From assembly GCF_963678635.1 (NCBI RefSeq), contig NC_087062.1, positions 95,147,845-95,211,844 on the forward strand: DNA of 64,000 nt, in the 5' to 3' direction. The notes under the pieces are model-generated. The model was not told where the DNA came from. It did no database searches and was given only the letters and a program-made list of their open reading frames with translations. This stretch comes from Symsagittifera roscoffensis. Lineage: Eukaryota > Xenacoelomorpha > Acoela > Convolutidae. Position 1 is the stretch's first letter; each line of letters begins with the position of its first letter. This document shows, piece after piece, positions 1 to 11,500 of this stretch. Both the position numbers and the translations under genes were made by a program.

Positions 1-965
1 AATGTTCGGAGTAGTTCTACCCCTGACGGCCCAAAGGGTCTCCTTTTTGGTGCTATGATTAGACATCCATTTTTGGCTGACCGACCCCATTTTTTTTCTA
101 AAGATGGCTTAGGTGCCAACAAATACAAATACTAATTTTGAGAGAGGTATCGTGCCAAAAAAACGCGATTTTTTGGTCGAAACCTTTCAAAAAAGTGCCT
201 GAAACGCCGTGTTTTGGCCTTTTTTTCAAAAGGAAAAGTTTTATCGGTTCTTATTTACCACCTAAAACCAAATTTTTCCATTTAGTTTTAACACAGATTT
301 TAAAAATACCATTTTAATTTCAAATTTCAGTTTTAATTTCAAATATCAAATTTGATTTCAATTTTTCGAGCAATTTTTTGTCACCCACAATTAACCCGCA
401 TTGGAGTTCCATGAATAAAAATACATCATAAATTGTTTTTATTGTCAGTGTCCACAAAAGTGAAAAAAAAATCGATTATAATGGAGGAAAATAGGATTTT
501 GTTGCCTCGAAAAATAGTAATATTATGTTCCATTTTTGATTGATTATAATCGATATGTTTCCACTTTGGTGAGAACTGGCAAGGAAATTCAATTATAATC
601 GATTTTTATTCATGGAACACCAATGCGGGTTAGTTGTTGGTGACAAAAAACTGCTCGAAAAATTGAAATCAAATTTGATATTTGAAATAAAAACTGAAAT
701 TGAAACTAAAATATTATTTTTAAAATCTTTGTTGAAATTAAATGGAAAATTCTAGCTTCAGGTGGTAAATAATAGCCGATGAATTATTTTCCTTTTGAAA
801 AAAAAACAGGCCAAAAGGAAAAGGTTTCAGGCATTTTTGAAAGGTTTTGAACAAAAAGTCGCGTTTTTTTTTGGCGCGATACCCTCTCAAAATTAGTATT
901 TATTGGCACCTATGGCGCCTTCAGAAAAAAATAGGGGTGAGTCAGCCAAAAATGGATGTCTTCAC
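1..965. repeat. Large imperfect palindrome (foldback) built from hAT-MITE-like sequence
   Basis: The left arm from about 56 reads inward to about 500, and its reverse complement returns from about 520 to 965. Matching landmarks are the segment around 364-423 against 603-677, the cgattataat motifs at about 473 and 590, and the gacatccatttttggc block at 62-77 against 945-960. The outer arms contain the same internal sequence as the intronic hAT-like MITEs. No coding potential was seen. Inference: two element copies joined head to head, or a foldback transposon. Confidence 0.8.
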
Positions 966-975
966 ATAGTACCAA

Positions 976-1251
976 ATTATATTTTATTGATAATTTTTTT
1001 TATTGTTTTTTGTACAGATTGTATATTTACTTGATACAGTAGTGGATTTAGGAGGTGTGGTGGGGGCGACGCTTCCTTCGTAAGGGATTTCACCCCTGAC
1101 AACCCAAAGAGGAGACCGTTTGGGTAGTCAGGGGTGGAATCCCTTACGAAGGAAGCGTCGCCCCCACCACACCCCCTAAATCCACTACTGTATCAAGTAA
1201 ATATACTAACTGTACAAGAAACAGCAATAACAAATTATCAAAAAAATATAA
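976..1251. repeat. Second near-perfect palindrome, arms about 133 bp
   Basis: Positions 976-1108 are almost the exact reverse complement of 1119-1251, around a 10-base centre. Each arm contains a MITE-like terminus (gtggatttagg, then gggggcgacgc, then cacccctgac). The arms are much less diverged than those of the neighbouring palindrome at 1-965, so this inverted duplication is probably younger. No gene is present. Confidence 0.85.
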
Positions 1252-1522
1252 TTCTAGAAACTTTTAGGACCTCTGCCAGCAATATAATAGCTTTTTTTAT
1301 ATGAGTTCACATTACATTACTTTACATATCTGTGATGTTCAAAAAACTGAGATTTGTTTATCAAAATGAAGGTTTTTCTCTTTATATTCCCCTCCCCCCA
1401 GTAAGTTATACAACCCCAAAAATACAAAAATCTCTGCTGGGGGGGGGGGCTAATTTGTTTGTTACTAGGCTGAGGGACGGAAGATAATGGAAAGAACAGA
1501 AAGGAGCATGATTAGTCCTTAC

Positions 1523-1820
1523 CGTCTAAGATGTTGGCGCCTCTGATTCTGCTTAAAACTGACACCAACTCTTTGTTCGTAACCAGTGGAAACTCCTCGC
1601 CCGTCAAGTTGATCAAGTACTTCCACTGAGTTGAACCCTGTTCCCCTGTTACACCTTGGGCCTCTGCTAATCTTTCACTCTGGAAAACTAAATCCCGCAT
1701 GCAGCCCAGCTCCGCCTTCAGCAGTGACGGTCTCCCCCAATGGATGTTGAGCGGTTTGAAACTCAGGAAAAGGCGTCTACTAAGACCTGTATCGGCAATA
1801 CATGATACAAGTTGTTCCAC
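1523..1820 (-). CDS. Exon 2 of a core-2/I-branching beta-1,6-GlcNAc transferase (GT14), partial gene
   Basis: This exon continues the GT14 reading frame from the exon at 2043-2555 in phase 0. It begins after a TATATAG acceptor and ends at a GACG|GTAAGG donor in phase 1. It encodes about 99 residues of the Golgi-lumenal catalytic domain. The family signatures are a VEQLVSCI start, an SLLKAELGCMRDL helix, and WKYLINLTGEEFPLVTNKEL followed by GAN. These match the segment in GCNT enzymes that carries the W-K-Y/F-x-I-N-x-x-G-x-x-F-P-L motif. Where many family members have Cys after I-N-L, this protein has Thr. The remaining exons lie beyond the left edge; the 270 bases downstream are intron entering the palindrome at 976-1251. 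Confidence 0.8.
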
Positions 1821-2042
1821 CTATATAAAAACAATGTTGTTTGCTTCAAAGTTGGAGAATTTATAGAAGTTTTATTGAAAAAAGTTTGAGGCAAAATTTG
1901 TTAGTTCATGACAAAACATCTGCGCAAAAATTCAAAGTCGAACTCGCTTGATCAAAAAAATTGAATCGTCATAAGATTTTTTTGTCTAAAAAGGATCAAT
2001 TAAGCCGGAAAGAGAGGGGGGCGGTCATCTCAAATCTCTTGC

Positions 2043-2555
2043 CTGTTGTTTGAATTCTTCTAAGGCCGAACTGTCAATTTGGAGACAATAGAAGTTGTGT
2101 GGTCTGTATATAGACAACAACAGCTGTTCCAGTTGATCAAAATTATGATAGGCTATAATTGTGTACGCTAATGGAAAACTCTTTTCTTCGCTACTGGAAA
2201 AATCGTTCCAGAAGAAACCCCCCAATCTGGTGTTGATGTAATGCTCGCAGTCGAAATCATCCCCCCAAGATCCCCCCTCATTTTCATAGTTGAGCTTGTG
2301 TTCGAATGAAGTTGAAGCGTCCCACAGCTTAGATTTTGAAGCAGTTTTCGAAATAAATGCAGAACAATTATGTACAAGCTCGGGCTGGAAAATTTTGGAT
2401 TTTTTTGTGTGGAAAAACAAGTCATCCGATGCATTTTCAGGCAAATAATAATGAAGAAGATAATGAAAGTAAATAATTATAACTGCTATTGACCCAAAAA
2501 CAGTTGTTTTTCTCCGACTGAATTTACGTTTAACAATTCTTACTTGATAAAGCAT
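2043..2555 (-). CDS. Exon 1 of a core-2/I-branching beta-1,6-GlcNAc transferase (GT14), with signal anchor
   Basis: The exon has 171 codons from an ATG at 2555. A short basic cytoplasmic tail (VKRKFSRRK) precedes one hydrophobic segment at residues 18-38, giving a type II Golgi membrane protein. The stem contains Asn-Cys-Ser, a possible glycosylation site. The catalytic domain opens with FPLAYTIIAYHNFDQLEQLL and then YRPHNFYCLQID, matching the start of the GT14 domain in GCNT proteins. These enzymes transfer GlcNAc from UDP-GlcNAc in beta-1,6 linkage to branch O-glycans or poly-LacNAc. The exon ends CAACAG|GCAAGA, a GC-type donor; reading on gives a stop after five codons, whereas splicing to 1820 restores the family alignment in phase 0. 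Which acceptor it uses cannot be told from this fragment. Confidence 0.8.
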
Positions 2556-3289
2556 GCTGTGATTGCACTAACAGAAAGAAGAAATTGCCTTCAGATGTTA
2601 ATTTTCAATAAGTTTTCTTCTACCGTTTCTTGTACTGTTTTTATAGTATCTTCAATTTAACAAAGTGACCACTACATCACCTGGCTGAAAGTTTATGGTA
2701 TAAAATAAAATAAGTCATGGCCATGCTTAAGCTTGTATCAGTATACCATGCAATCAATACGTGCAACACATTACGAGGCCAAACTGTGCACTGGATAGGC
2801 GCACGATTTGGTGTTTGTAGCTCTCTGGAATCCAGAGAAAAGTGTTTAAACATGTTAAAACTTTGTCGGACGGATAAAAAAAAGAAAAAAAAAAGATCAA
2901 AGAGAAATGAAGATCAAATAGACTAATAATCATCAGAACTTCAATTTCTAAAAGTAGCACCATGTTGCTCTTTTCAGTTGCCTAATTTCTTTTTTTTTAT
3001 GGGTCATTTGCAATAAAAATATCTTTCGTTTCAAATTCAAGTGGCGTTGACCTCAGAATAAATTATGCCTTTAAATATGCAAAAAGAGCATTTGTAAGTG
3101 GTAAATGTATGAAATATAAATGGTTTGTGGTGCGAAGCGGTTTAACTTTGCAGTTAATTTGAGTAGCAAAATAGCAAAATTTCAAATCAACTTTTCTTGA
3201 TACAGATATTTTTTTCGAAATATATTTTTGCAAGTTGAATCGCTACTGAAAGGATTCATTATCATACCTACCCATTTATCCTGCCTACC
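2556..3289. other. Region upstream of the GT14 gene; nothing recognised
   Basis: AT-rich sequence upstream of the glycosyltransferase start codon. It presumably includes its 5' UTR and promoter, but I see no convincing TATA box or initiator. Two overlapping antiparallel open frames at 2717-2963 have biased composition (lysine run, hydrophobic run) and look spurious. Confidence 0.4.
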
Positions 3290-3702
3290 CATTTAGTAAG
3301 AGGGGGGGGGGGGGGGGGGAAGGGTGGAACGCCTTTTTCCTTCTCAGGGTTTTGACCCCTGCCTACCCAAAAGATCCCCCTTTGTACTATTTTGAGATGG
3401 TACCCTAAATTTTTTCTAAAAGCGTATATTGCGCCAAAATATACCAAATTTGAGGGGTGGGGGCGCCAAAAAAACTCGATTTTTCGGTAAAAACTTTTCA
3501 AAAAATCCCTAAAAACGCCTTTTTGGCCGGTTTTTGCAAAAGTCTGCTTGCAGTGCAGACAAACGTTGTCGAAATATGGTGTTCATATTGATTTCGGAGA
3601 CCTCAAAAAATCAGTTTGGTCGACCTTAAGAAAAGGTCGACAAAATTTTTGAATTTTTTTATAAATCCGCTCCCCTTTGAGAAAATCTTAGATCCGACCC
3701 CG
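3290..3702 (-). mobile_element. Degraded hAT-like MITE copy
   Basis: Same family and orientation as the element at 5565-5977. It shares the G-rich run at 3301-3320, the gacccctgcctacccaaa block, the ggtcgaccttaagaaaaggtcgac segment and the gagaaaatcttagatccg end. The terminal inverted repeats are eroded and no 8-bp duplication is evident, so this is an older copy. Confidence 0.7.
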
Positions 3703-3879
3703 ATATAAACAAAATCGAAACATTTTGTCAGCTAAAACAAAGTCAAAAAGTTATTACATTTTGGAAATTTTTTAAGTAACTGGGACGTGAGTGGATGAAG
3801 ATTGTTATCATAAGAATGATTAAAACCTGGAGCAGTTTTCAGTACAGGTTCACGTTTTTTTTATCGTTCCATTTTTGAA

Positions 3880-4880
3880 GAGACCGGAATATTTATGCTA
3901 TGTGGTTTATTGTTCCGACTTTTGTAACGAAGGTAACGGAACGTTTGTGATCGGGGTGACATGTTTTTCTTCAGACAAATTTCGACTTTTTAACTAGCCA
4001 TTTTTGACGGATTTTTTTCTTTATTTTATTCAAAAGGTATTGTTTTCCTGAGCTTAAATTTGAAGAAAAACTTTATTTGTGATCATTTTTTGTATAGTTA
4101 TGGGGGTTTGAAGATTGACATTTTGGCCAATTTGGGACAATTAACGCGCGATAAATTTCGCGCTATTAACGCGTAAGCGGAGATTTAATCCGTCTTAGAA
4201 ATCGTTCAAAATTGGTCGAAGGAAGCTTATTTGCCATAATTGATTGGTGACTAGGAGCAAATTTTATCACTTTGTCCTTTTTATGGCGCGTGGAGGAATG
4301 ATTTCTACAAAAAAAAACTTAAAAAAAAACAAAAAAAAATTCACTTCATTTTTTTTTTACATTAAATTTTTCATGTTGTTACTGCTCCATTGACCCTAAA
4401 AAGCAGTCGGAACAATCGGTGCTTCACCCTGATACGAGCAGTCTTATTTCTAATCAAATTAAAGTAATGGTAACGAAAAAAATTTTGGGCCATTGTTCAC
4501 TCTTCACTTTTTGCTGCAATTTTTGTTTAAAAAATTCAATAATTACGCTTGGGGTTTTTTCTACCCTCTCAGTTTTTGGCAATCGACTCTTTGAATTCAA
4601 ATTGCTAACAATGTTTTACTTCTGATTATTTCTTGAAATTTATGGGAGTTGAAAAAAGGTTATTTGACCATACTTTGGAGTAATTTTTGCGCGTTTTCAA
4701 GATTTTGTTTAAAACGCTGAAAGCATAGCGCTAATTATAGTATGACGCAAACTTTGACACTTGATATTTGACTATAACCAAAATCTATTATTTTCTAATA
4801 CTTTTTTTATTAAAAACTTTTTGATATCGGTTAAAGGGCAGTCCGAACATCCAGGATTGTACCCTGACACAAATCAAGCT
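3880..4880. repeat. Two diverged tandem copies of a dispersed repeat
   Basis: Similar landmarks recur about 435 bp apart: cagtcggaacaatc followed by ccctgatac at 4402-4435, and cagtccgaacatcc followed by ccctgacac at 4840-4869. The block caatttgggacaattaacg and cgcgataaat at 4128-4156 recurs at 21676-21707. It is a dispersed non-coding family with no coding capacity. The stretches 3703-3879 and 4881-5564 hold nothing recognisable. Confidence 0.5.
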
Positions 4881-5564
4881 ACGAAGCAAAGATTTCCAAC
4901 ATGATGATGAAAAAAAATTAGACACATTTTTGCAATTAAAGTTACAAGTAACAGATTTTTGTTATGACTAGTTTCTCATCAACACCTGTTTTTTGCCTCA
5001 ACTCGAATATTAGTGGGTGAGGGTACGACCAAATATTTTTTCTCATCACGGGTAGCTGCAACTAAATCTAAATTTTTACTAAGTGATCAGCGGTTCGTTG
5101 CTAAATATTTTTTCCGTACTAATTTTTCTTTTTCTTATTTAAATTTCACCCCCAATGAATTAAAATGTGGGATGACTAAACAAGCTCAAAAATGATCGAG
5201 TGTGATCAAAATTATTTTAATATTGATAAAGATTCCAAAAACTATTGGGTCTTGGTACTTATTGAGCCCAAAAATTAAAACTTTAACGTCTTGAATTGAT
5301 TTTAGTGTGGCTTAACCTGATTTACTAGACGTGGCCAATCGAAATTCAGCACCATTATAAATCGTTTTTTTTTCACAATTTCAAGTCAGTTTATAAATAA
5401 ACCGAAATATTCAAAACTTTAATGTTCGGAAAACTATTCAAACTTGTTTCAAATCACTCGCAGAGTTTACCGAGGCCTGAAAAAAAGACGGACCATCTGC
5501 TCAGAGTGCGGCCTTGTTAGAAATCAACTAAAGTTTAAAATGACTGCTTTTGTTTTAACCTAAC

Positions 5565-5977
5565 CAGGGGCGGATTAAGGGGGAGGCCGACGCCCCCTCA
5601 GGGATTCGACCCCCTGCCGACCCAAAGGGTCCCCCCTTTGATACTTTCTAAGAAATCCATTTTTGGCCGACCGACGCTAAAATTTTTCTAAAGGCGCCTT
5701 TGCCAATATATACTAATTTTGAGGGGGGAGCGCGCGCCGAAAAAACGCAATTTTTCGGTCAAAATTTTCCAAAAAGTGCCTAAAAACGCCTTTTTTGGCC
5801 TGTTTTTTCAAACTTTTGCCTGCGGCGCAAAAAATTTGGCCAAAATAAGGACAAAACCGTGCTTTGGGGAGAGCTCGAAAAATCTATTTGGTCGACCTAA
5901 AAAAAAAAAGTTCTTCAAAATTTTCGAAAATTTTTGAAAATCCGCCCCCCCTCGAGAAAATCCTAGATCCGCCCCTG
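5565..5977 (-). mobile_element. hAT-like MITE with perfect 8-bp target-site duplication
   Basis: It starts CAGGGGCGGATTAAGG and ends TCCTAGATCCGCCCCTG, a short terminal inverted repeat. It is flanked by aacctaac at 5557-5564 and again at 5978-5985. An 8-bp duplication and a CAG-type end are hallmarks of the hAT superfamily. At 413 bp it encodes no transposase and must have been mobilised in trans. It lies in the opposite orientation to the copies at 22083, 35430 and 18723. Confidence 0.88.
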
Positions 5978-7033
5978 AACCTAACTAATCAGTGGTCATT
6001 GATTTATTCTCTGTATCTGTTCTTTTAATATTACAAAATTGCAAAATTAGGAAATTTGGGCGGAAAAAGTAAAAAGATTCAAACTATTTCCCAAGTCGAG
6101 AAATAGAGATAGGAAACCTTAAGTAATCAAAACTATTTCAAAAGTTTTTGTTTTTAGGTACGAAAATCATATATACTTAACCGAAAACTAATTTGTTGTA
6201 AGGATGGCAATTCGTTATTAGTTAAATCAAAATAGTTGCCAATACGGCGAGAAGATCAGATCAGAAAAAAAGTGGCGTAAAAACCCATTTTTCCTCTGTT
6301 AGTTTAAGCTGTTTTTGTTTTGTTTTCGAAAGTTGGACTTCCTTCCCGTACCTTCAAATGGCATGCTGTTGTGAAATAAGCATGGAAGTACCTTTTTCTG
6401 ATCAATATAGCACGGAAGTAAATTCTGCACAAATGTAGAAACTAAATTAATCAATGGATGCTGCCCGATCAATTTCAAGACATTTTCGGAAATAATTTAA
6501 AGATTTTTTAATCTGCCGCGTTTGCTCTTACATATTTGATGCCTTAACTGACATTACCGAGGCAATGAAACGACCCGTTATGATGAAATGTATTTAAATT
6601 AGGGACTCTGTTAGTTTCTTGAGGCTTCTGTGTCACACTTTCATTGCACGGTGTGATGAAACTACTATGATTTACAAAAATCAAATTAAACAGAACACCA
6701 CAAAAAATGTATAAAAAATGTAAAAAATATTAATCAACTTTGTTTCACTGTTTTTCGCTCACCGTTTTTTAATGCCCGATTATGTTTATAAGTAAGAAGG
6801 TGCATTTAGTTAATTTACCTACAAGTTTGCCAAAACTTTTTTCAAAAAACTCTTTAACGAGGACTAAATAAAAGGAAGAGTATGTTTTTGATCTTTCACA
6901 AATGTTCTCACTTGCATAGTTTCGCGCACTTTTCACAATTTACCGGGCTCGTTTTTTGAAAGAAGCTCGATTAGAGCAATTGAAAGAGCAAAAACAAACA
7001 GAAATGCAAAAACATACTCATCAATTGTTAGAG
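5978..7033. other. Non-coding AT-rich stretch; nothing recognised
   Basis: No open frame above background, no RNA gene and no repeat structure beyond short homopolymers. A short local duplication (agcatggaagta at about 6380, agcacggaagta at about 6410) is the only internal structure seen. Confidence 0.4.
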
Positions 7034-7132
7034 CATAGTTGAGGTGAAGATGGCCACGGGCAAAAGAGCCGCCATCGGGCACTTCGTGCCTTCAGGCCGG
7101 GCTTTTCTTCTCTTGGGCATCTTTCAACTATG
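7034..7132. repeat. GC-rich 99-bp imperfect hairpin
   Basis: Ends with inverted CATAGTTGA and TCAACTATG. The centre, gggcacttcgtgcc, is itself a perfect small stem-loop, and the arms pair imperfectly (gaagatg and gcatcttt; gggc-rich blocks). It is a GC-rich island in AT-rich DNA. It could be a very small MITE or a structured RNA; there is no evidence for transcription. Confidence 0.45.
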
Positions 7133-7355
7133 TTTTAACTATAACTAAGTGCTTTAAAAACTAAATCAGAAAACTGGAAAACTTAGAAAACAAGAACACT
7201 TCTGTGATTTTTTGTGGCATGAATCAAAACAAACAAATTACTCTCCTAAATTGGCTTTCTAAGTTAAATTATTGTAGAATGGCTCATTTCAAGCAACCTA
7301 GAAAAATTATTTGTTTTCAGCATTCTTGTTCTTTGGCTTTATTGCGCCTCTTTGT

Positions 7356-8510
7356 TTGCGACCCGAAGATAGTTGCGTGAAATCAAAGTCCAGCATAGTT
7401 GATTGATCAAATCTCGTTCTAGTTAGTTCTCTACTTTTTGAGGAAAAACATGATACAAAAAAATTGTTATTATGATTTTTTAAAAAAGCTAGCATTTAAA
7501 AAACTGCACAAGGCAAGTACTGAAATTATGATTTTTTTTTCACATTAAGGGTAATGAATGTTTTTTCCAACTAATACGCCATTTTTAGTTTTCTGATAGA
7601 TGTGGTTAATATGAGAAACACTTTACCAAATTGCTGTATCAACCGCCTGCTTGACTTTTATGAGAGACATTTTATTGAATTGCTGTAATAAATTTCTATT
7701 GCAAGCTTAAAGAACCAAGTTATTGAAGAAAGTTAAATGCTTTTACTGATACCATGTGCAATTACAGAAGTTTTTTTTGCTTTTTCTTGAGAGTCAATAA
7801 AAACTTAAAGATTTATCTTTTTCCTGTCTTCGTTGACCCGAAGATCCTTGCATGAAATCGAAGTCCAGCATACTTTGTGTTTCAAAACTCGTTCTAATTA
7901 TTTCTCAACTTTTTTGAGGAAAAAACATGATACAAAATTTTTGTTATTGAGATTTTTTAAAGAAGCTTGTTTTTAAAAAAGCTGCACATCAGTGCCGAAA
8001 CTATTTTTTTTTCAGACTAAATGAAACAGTTTTTATTCCAGATGATACGCCGTTTTCAGTTTAATGATAGTCTTGTTTTATATGAGAAACACTTTACCAA
8101 ATTCCTGTATCAACCGCCTTCTTGACTTTTATGAGAGACATTTTATTGAATTACTGTAATAAATATCTGTTGGAAGTCTAAAGAGCCAAGTTATTGAAGA
8201 AAGTTAAATGCTTTTACTGATACCATGTGCAATTACAGAAGTTTTTTGTTTTTTGCAATTACAGAATTTATCTTTTCCCTTGTTTTCGACATCAAATCAA
8301 AGCACAGCATACTTTGTGGTTCAAATCTCGTTCTAGTTAACTCTCTAGTGTTTGAAAAAAATTGGATATGAAAAATTTGTTATTATTATTTTTTAAAGAA
8401 AGTAGCATTTAAAAGTGCTGAACAGCAAAATGCCGAACTTAAGTTTTTTTTAAACAAAAGGAAATGATCGTTTTTTTTGGATTAAAATCAAGATATATGA
8501 TTTAAATGGT
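7356..8510. repeat. Three tandem copies of a ~450-475 bp non-coding unit
   Basis: Unit landmarks recur in order. A gacccgaagat or equivalent, aagtccagcata and ctcgttcta series appears at about 7360, 7837 and 8288. The series gagaaacactttaccaaa then cttgacttttatgagagac appears at about 7613 and 8087. A partial fourth, more diverged copy lies near 9690-9790 (tgatagatgt, gagaaacagtttaccaaact). No unit is coding. Confidence 0.7.
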
Positions 8511-11500
8511 ACGAAGAGGCCTTACATTTGCACTGAACAGCGCAAAAGATTATATAACGGAATGGCGTGGATGACTGCAAAAGAATAAAGTGAAAATCAA
8601 ACATCCGGTTTTGAATTTTTTTTTTTGATTCGTTAAACCAAAATTTCATGCAATAATAACCGTAAAGTCGTTAAAAGCGTTTATAAGGCAGTGAGTATTG
8701 TAAAACAAAATGTGTGATTCAGACATTTAAATGCGGAATACACTTTTCAGTTCTCGTTGCGGACGTTTGAAAAAGGGGGAGGAACTTTGAATTTGGTTGC
8801 TTAATAGTTTTTTCTTTTTTTTTTGGTTTCCACGCAAAATCAGCAACCACAAATAATCATCGAAGAGATTTGAAAGATGAATCACATTCAAAACTCAAAA
8901 TAATGATTCAAACGACATTAAATGAATTCAAAAAAAATTCCGGATTGAATTTTCCGGAATCGAGAAAAACCAGATTGAAATTTTTGGTTTTTCGTCTTAA
9001 TTCAAGCGGATAAAGCGAGCGAGCAAGCCTAAAAAAGCTTGTTTTAATGGCTTAAAAGCTTATACTAGTTATATTTAAAACGTAAAAGTTTAATTTTTTC
9101 CGGATTTTTTGGGCATTTTAGCCAACTTTTGGAATCAAATTTTGAAATAATTGAAAAAATCTGCAAAAAAATCTTTGATAAAAAATTTTGGATTTTTTTC
9201 GTTTTCCTGAATAGAATTTTTCTAAAAATTTGCTTATTTTTCTATGAATGTCGAGTATAAATGATTTACAGTTTTTGTTCAACTCATTTCATCACACCAA
9301 GCCGAAAGAAACGACATTAATGACCTTCAGAGCTACTTATATAGTAACTGACTATTCTTGCTTAATTCTAAAATTAAATCTTTAAAAAATTGAAGTGTAT
9401 TCATTTGAAAAAAGTGAAGCAAATGTTATGATTTAAGGGATCGAAGAAGTTGAAGCAACAGTTTCGTTTTTACAAAGATTAGCTCATTTTAAGCGCAACT
9501 TTCCTTAGCCAAAAACTAGAGGAAACATTATTTATTTTATATTAGTGAAAAAACTTTAAATCAGAATTTCTTCTAGGGCGCCTGCTTTCAACACGAGTGG
9601 TAATTGCTCTTGATTCGAACACTGCGCTATTCAACGTCTCAATTGATTTTTTAAATATTCGAGTATCTCGTTAAAAGCCAAAATTCTCCAAAAATGTTGA
9701 TAGATGTCTGATGTAGTTGACGTAGTTGAGAAACAGTTTACCAAACTGCTATAATAATTGACTGTTTGATTTTGATGAGAAGCAATGCATGAGAAGCAAC
9801 ACTATGAGAAGCAAAAGTAACTTTTGATTTGTTCTTTAATTTAGACATTGATTTGTAAACTGATAAGTAATTGGTTAAACAAAACAAGAATAATCAGGGA
9901 TGATAATTGAAGCCCAAAATGCTTGACGACTCAGAAATTCAATTTAAAACATCTTCTTTTGGTTAAATTTTCATATTTTGAAAAATTTTAGTTTTTTTTT
10001 TATTCAAAGAGTGATTAATTTAAGTAAAAAACTGTAAAAATAGTTCTAAGACAAACAATGGTATTTGATAGAAATTTTTGAAGTACTTAAATTCAAGCTT
10101 AAGTCTCAAACCATATACTTTTGTACCTCATAGTCAATCTAGTCATAGAACATAGAATTGACTAAAAAATCGTAAAATAGATGTAAAAAAAACGTTGATA
10201 AAAAAATTAAATGAGCTATATATGTTAAACAACTAACAAATTATGACTAAATTTTTCTGTAGTATTCCAACAAAAGAACAAAAATTGATAAACAAAAAAA
10301 ATTTTTCAAATAGACCCAGCGATTGGACTTCAAATTGCTAATTTAAAACTCTGCTATTTGGCTGAGACAAATATGAACCTGCAGTCTAGTTTTCAAACTT
10401 CATTTTATCCTTTTTTTTAAATCATAAAAAGAAATAAAGTTAGAGATCAAGCTAACTTATCAGTTTTGCCTTACTTCCTAGAAAGTTCGAATTAACTACG
10501 AACTTTGTCATCGCGCTGTCTTCTGTCAACCAACCCACTTAACTGGCGACTCAACTGCTTTCAATGTCCAAATTAAAAGCAAGATAAAAAAGTGAGTCCA
10601 ATTTTGAAAGAATTATTTAATCGGACTTGTATTTGAAAAGTAAAAAAATTTAGCTGAGTTGAAAATCGCAAAACTTTTTTTACAGATAGTTGATGGATAC
10701 ACATATTTGCAGTGCAATCTGCTTATGTAATTAATTGGTCAAACAAAACTGGGTCAAAACTGTGACGACAAACGATACATAAAACTCAGAAGATGTCTTC
10801 GAAAACTTTTTTGAAAAACATGAATTTTCTCCTTTCAGTTCATTCTCTCACGAAGCGTTTACTCGTTTGTCTTGCGTTCAAGAGTTCAAGAGTTCAAGAG
10901 CGTCGATTAAACCTCATCCTAAGATTTTCTGTAAACAAGTTACTCCCCCCCCCCCCCCACTCTCCCTCACCCTTCTACTACTCTAAATTCTAACTAAAAA
11001 TAAATATTCAACCAAATGGTTTGCTATTTTGAATGAACTTGGAAATATTTTCGTTCCAGGAATTTTTGAGCTGAACTTTAAATTCATAAAACCACTTAAA
11101 CTTGCAATAAAAGATCTTAAACTTTTTTTCAGGTTGAACACCTGGCCTGCGGAAAGTTATCATTGCTTTTCTGATAGAAAACATGTCATAAGACGTTTTC
11201 GCTACAGGCTCTGTTGGAAGAAACCTGACTTCATATTTGTGTGATTTTTTTCAAGTTTTTTGTAGGTACTCCATCTCATTCAATTTAAACTAGCAGGACA
11301 GAAACGCAAAGATTTAAAATGTTAATGTGTTTTACATAGAAAAAAAATCATATAAAAACGTTGGGTGAAGAATGTTTGGTCATATTGAAACATGAATGAT
11401 TTAATCAAATTTTGGAATGGTATACTCCAATTCATTTCTTGGTAAACTTTAATTTTTCCTATTAAATCATAAGACTGTTTTGAGATTTCAGCCGGTTGAA

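Noticed and set aside
2717-2963. Overlapping antiparallel ORFs of 69 codons
   Set aside because: Low-complexity composition and no domain, splice or start context.
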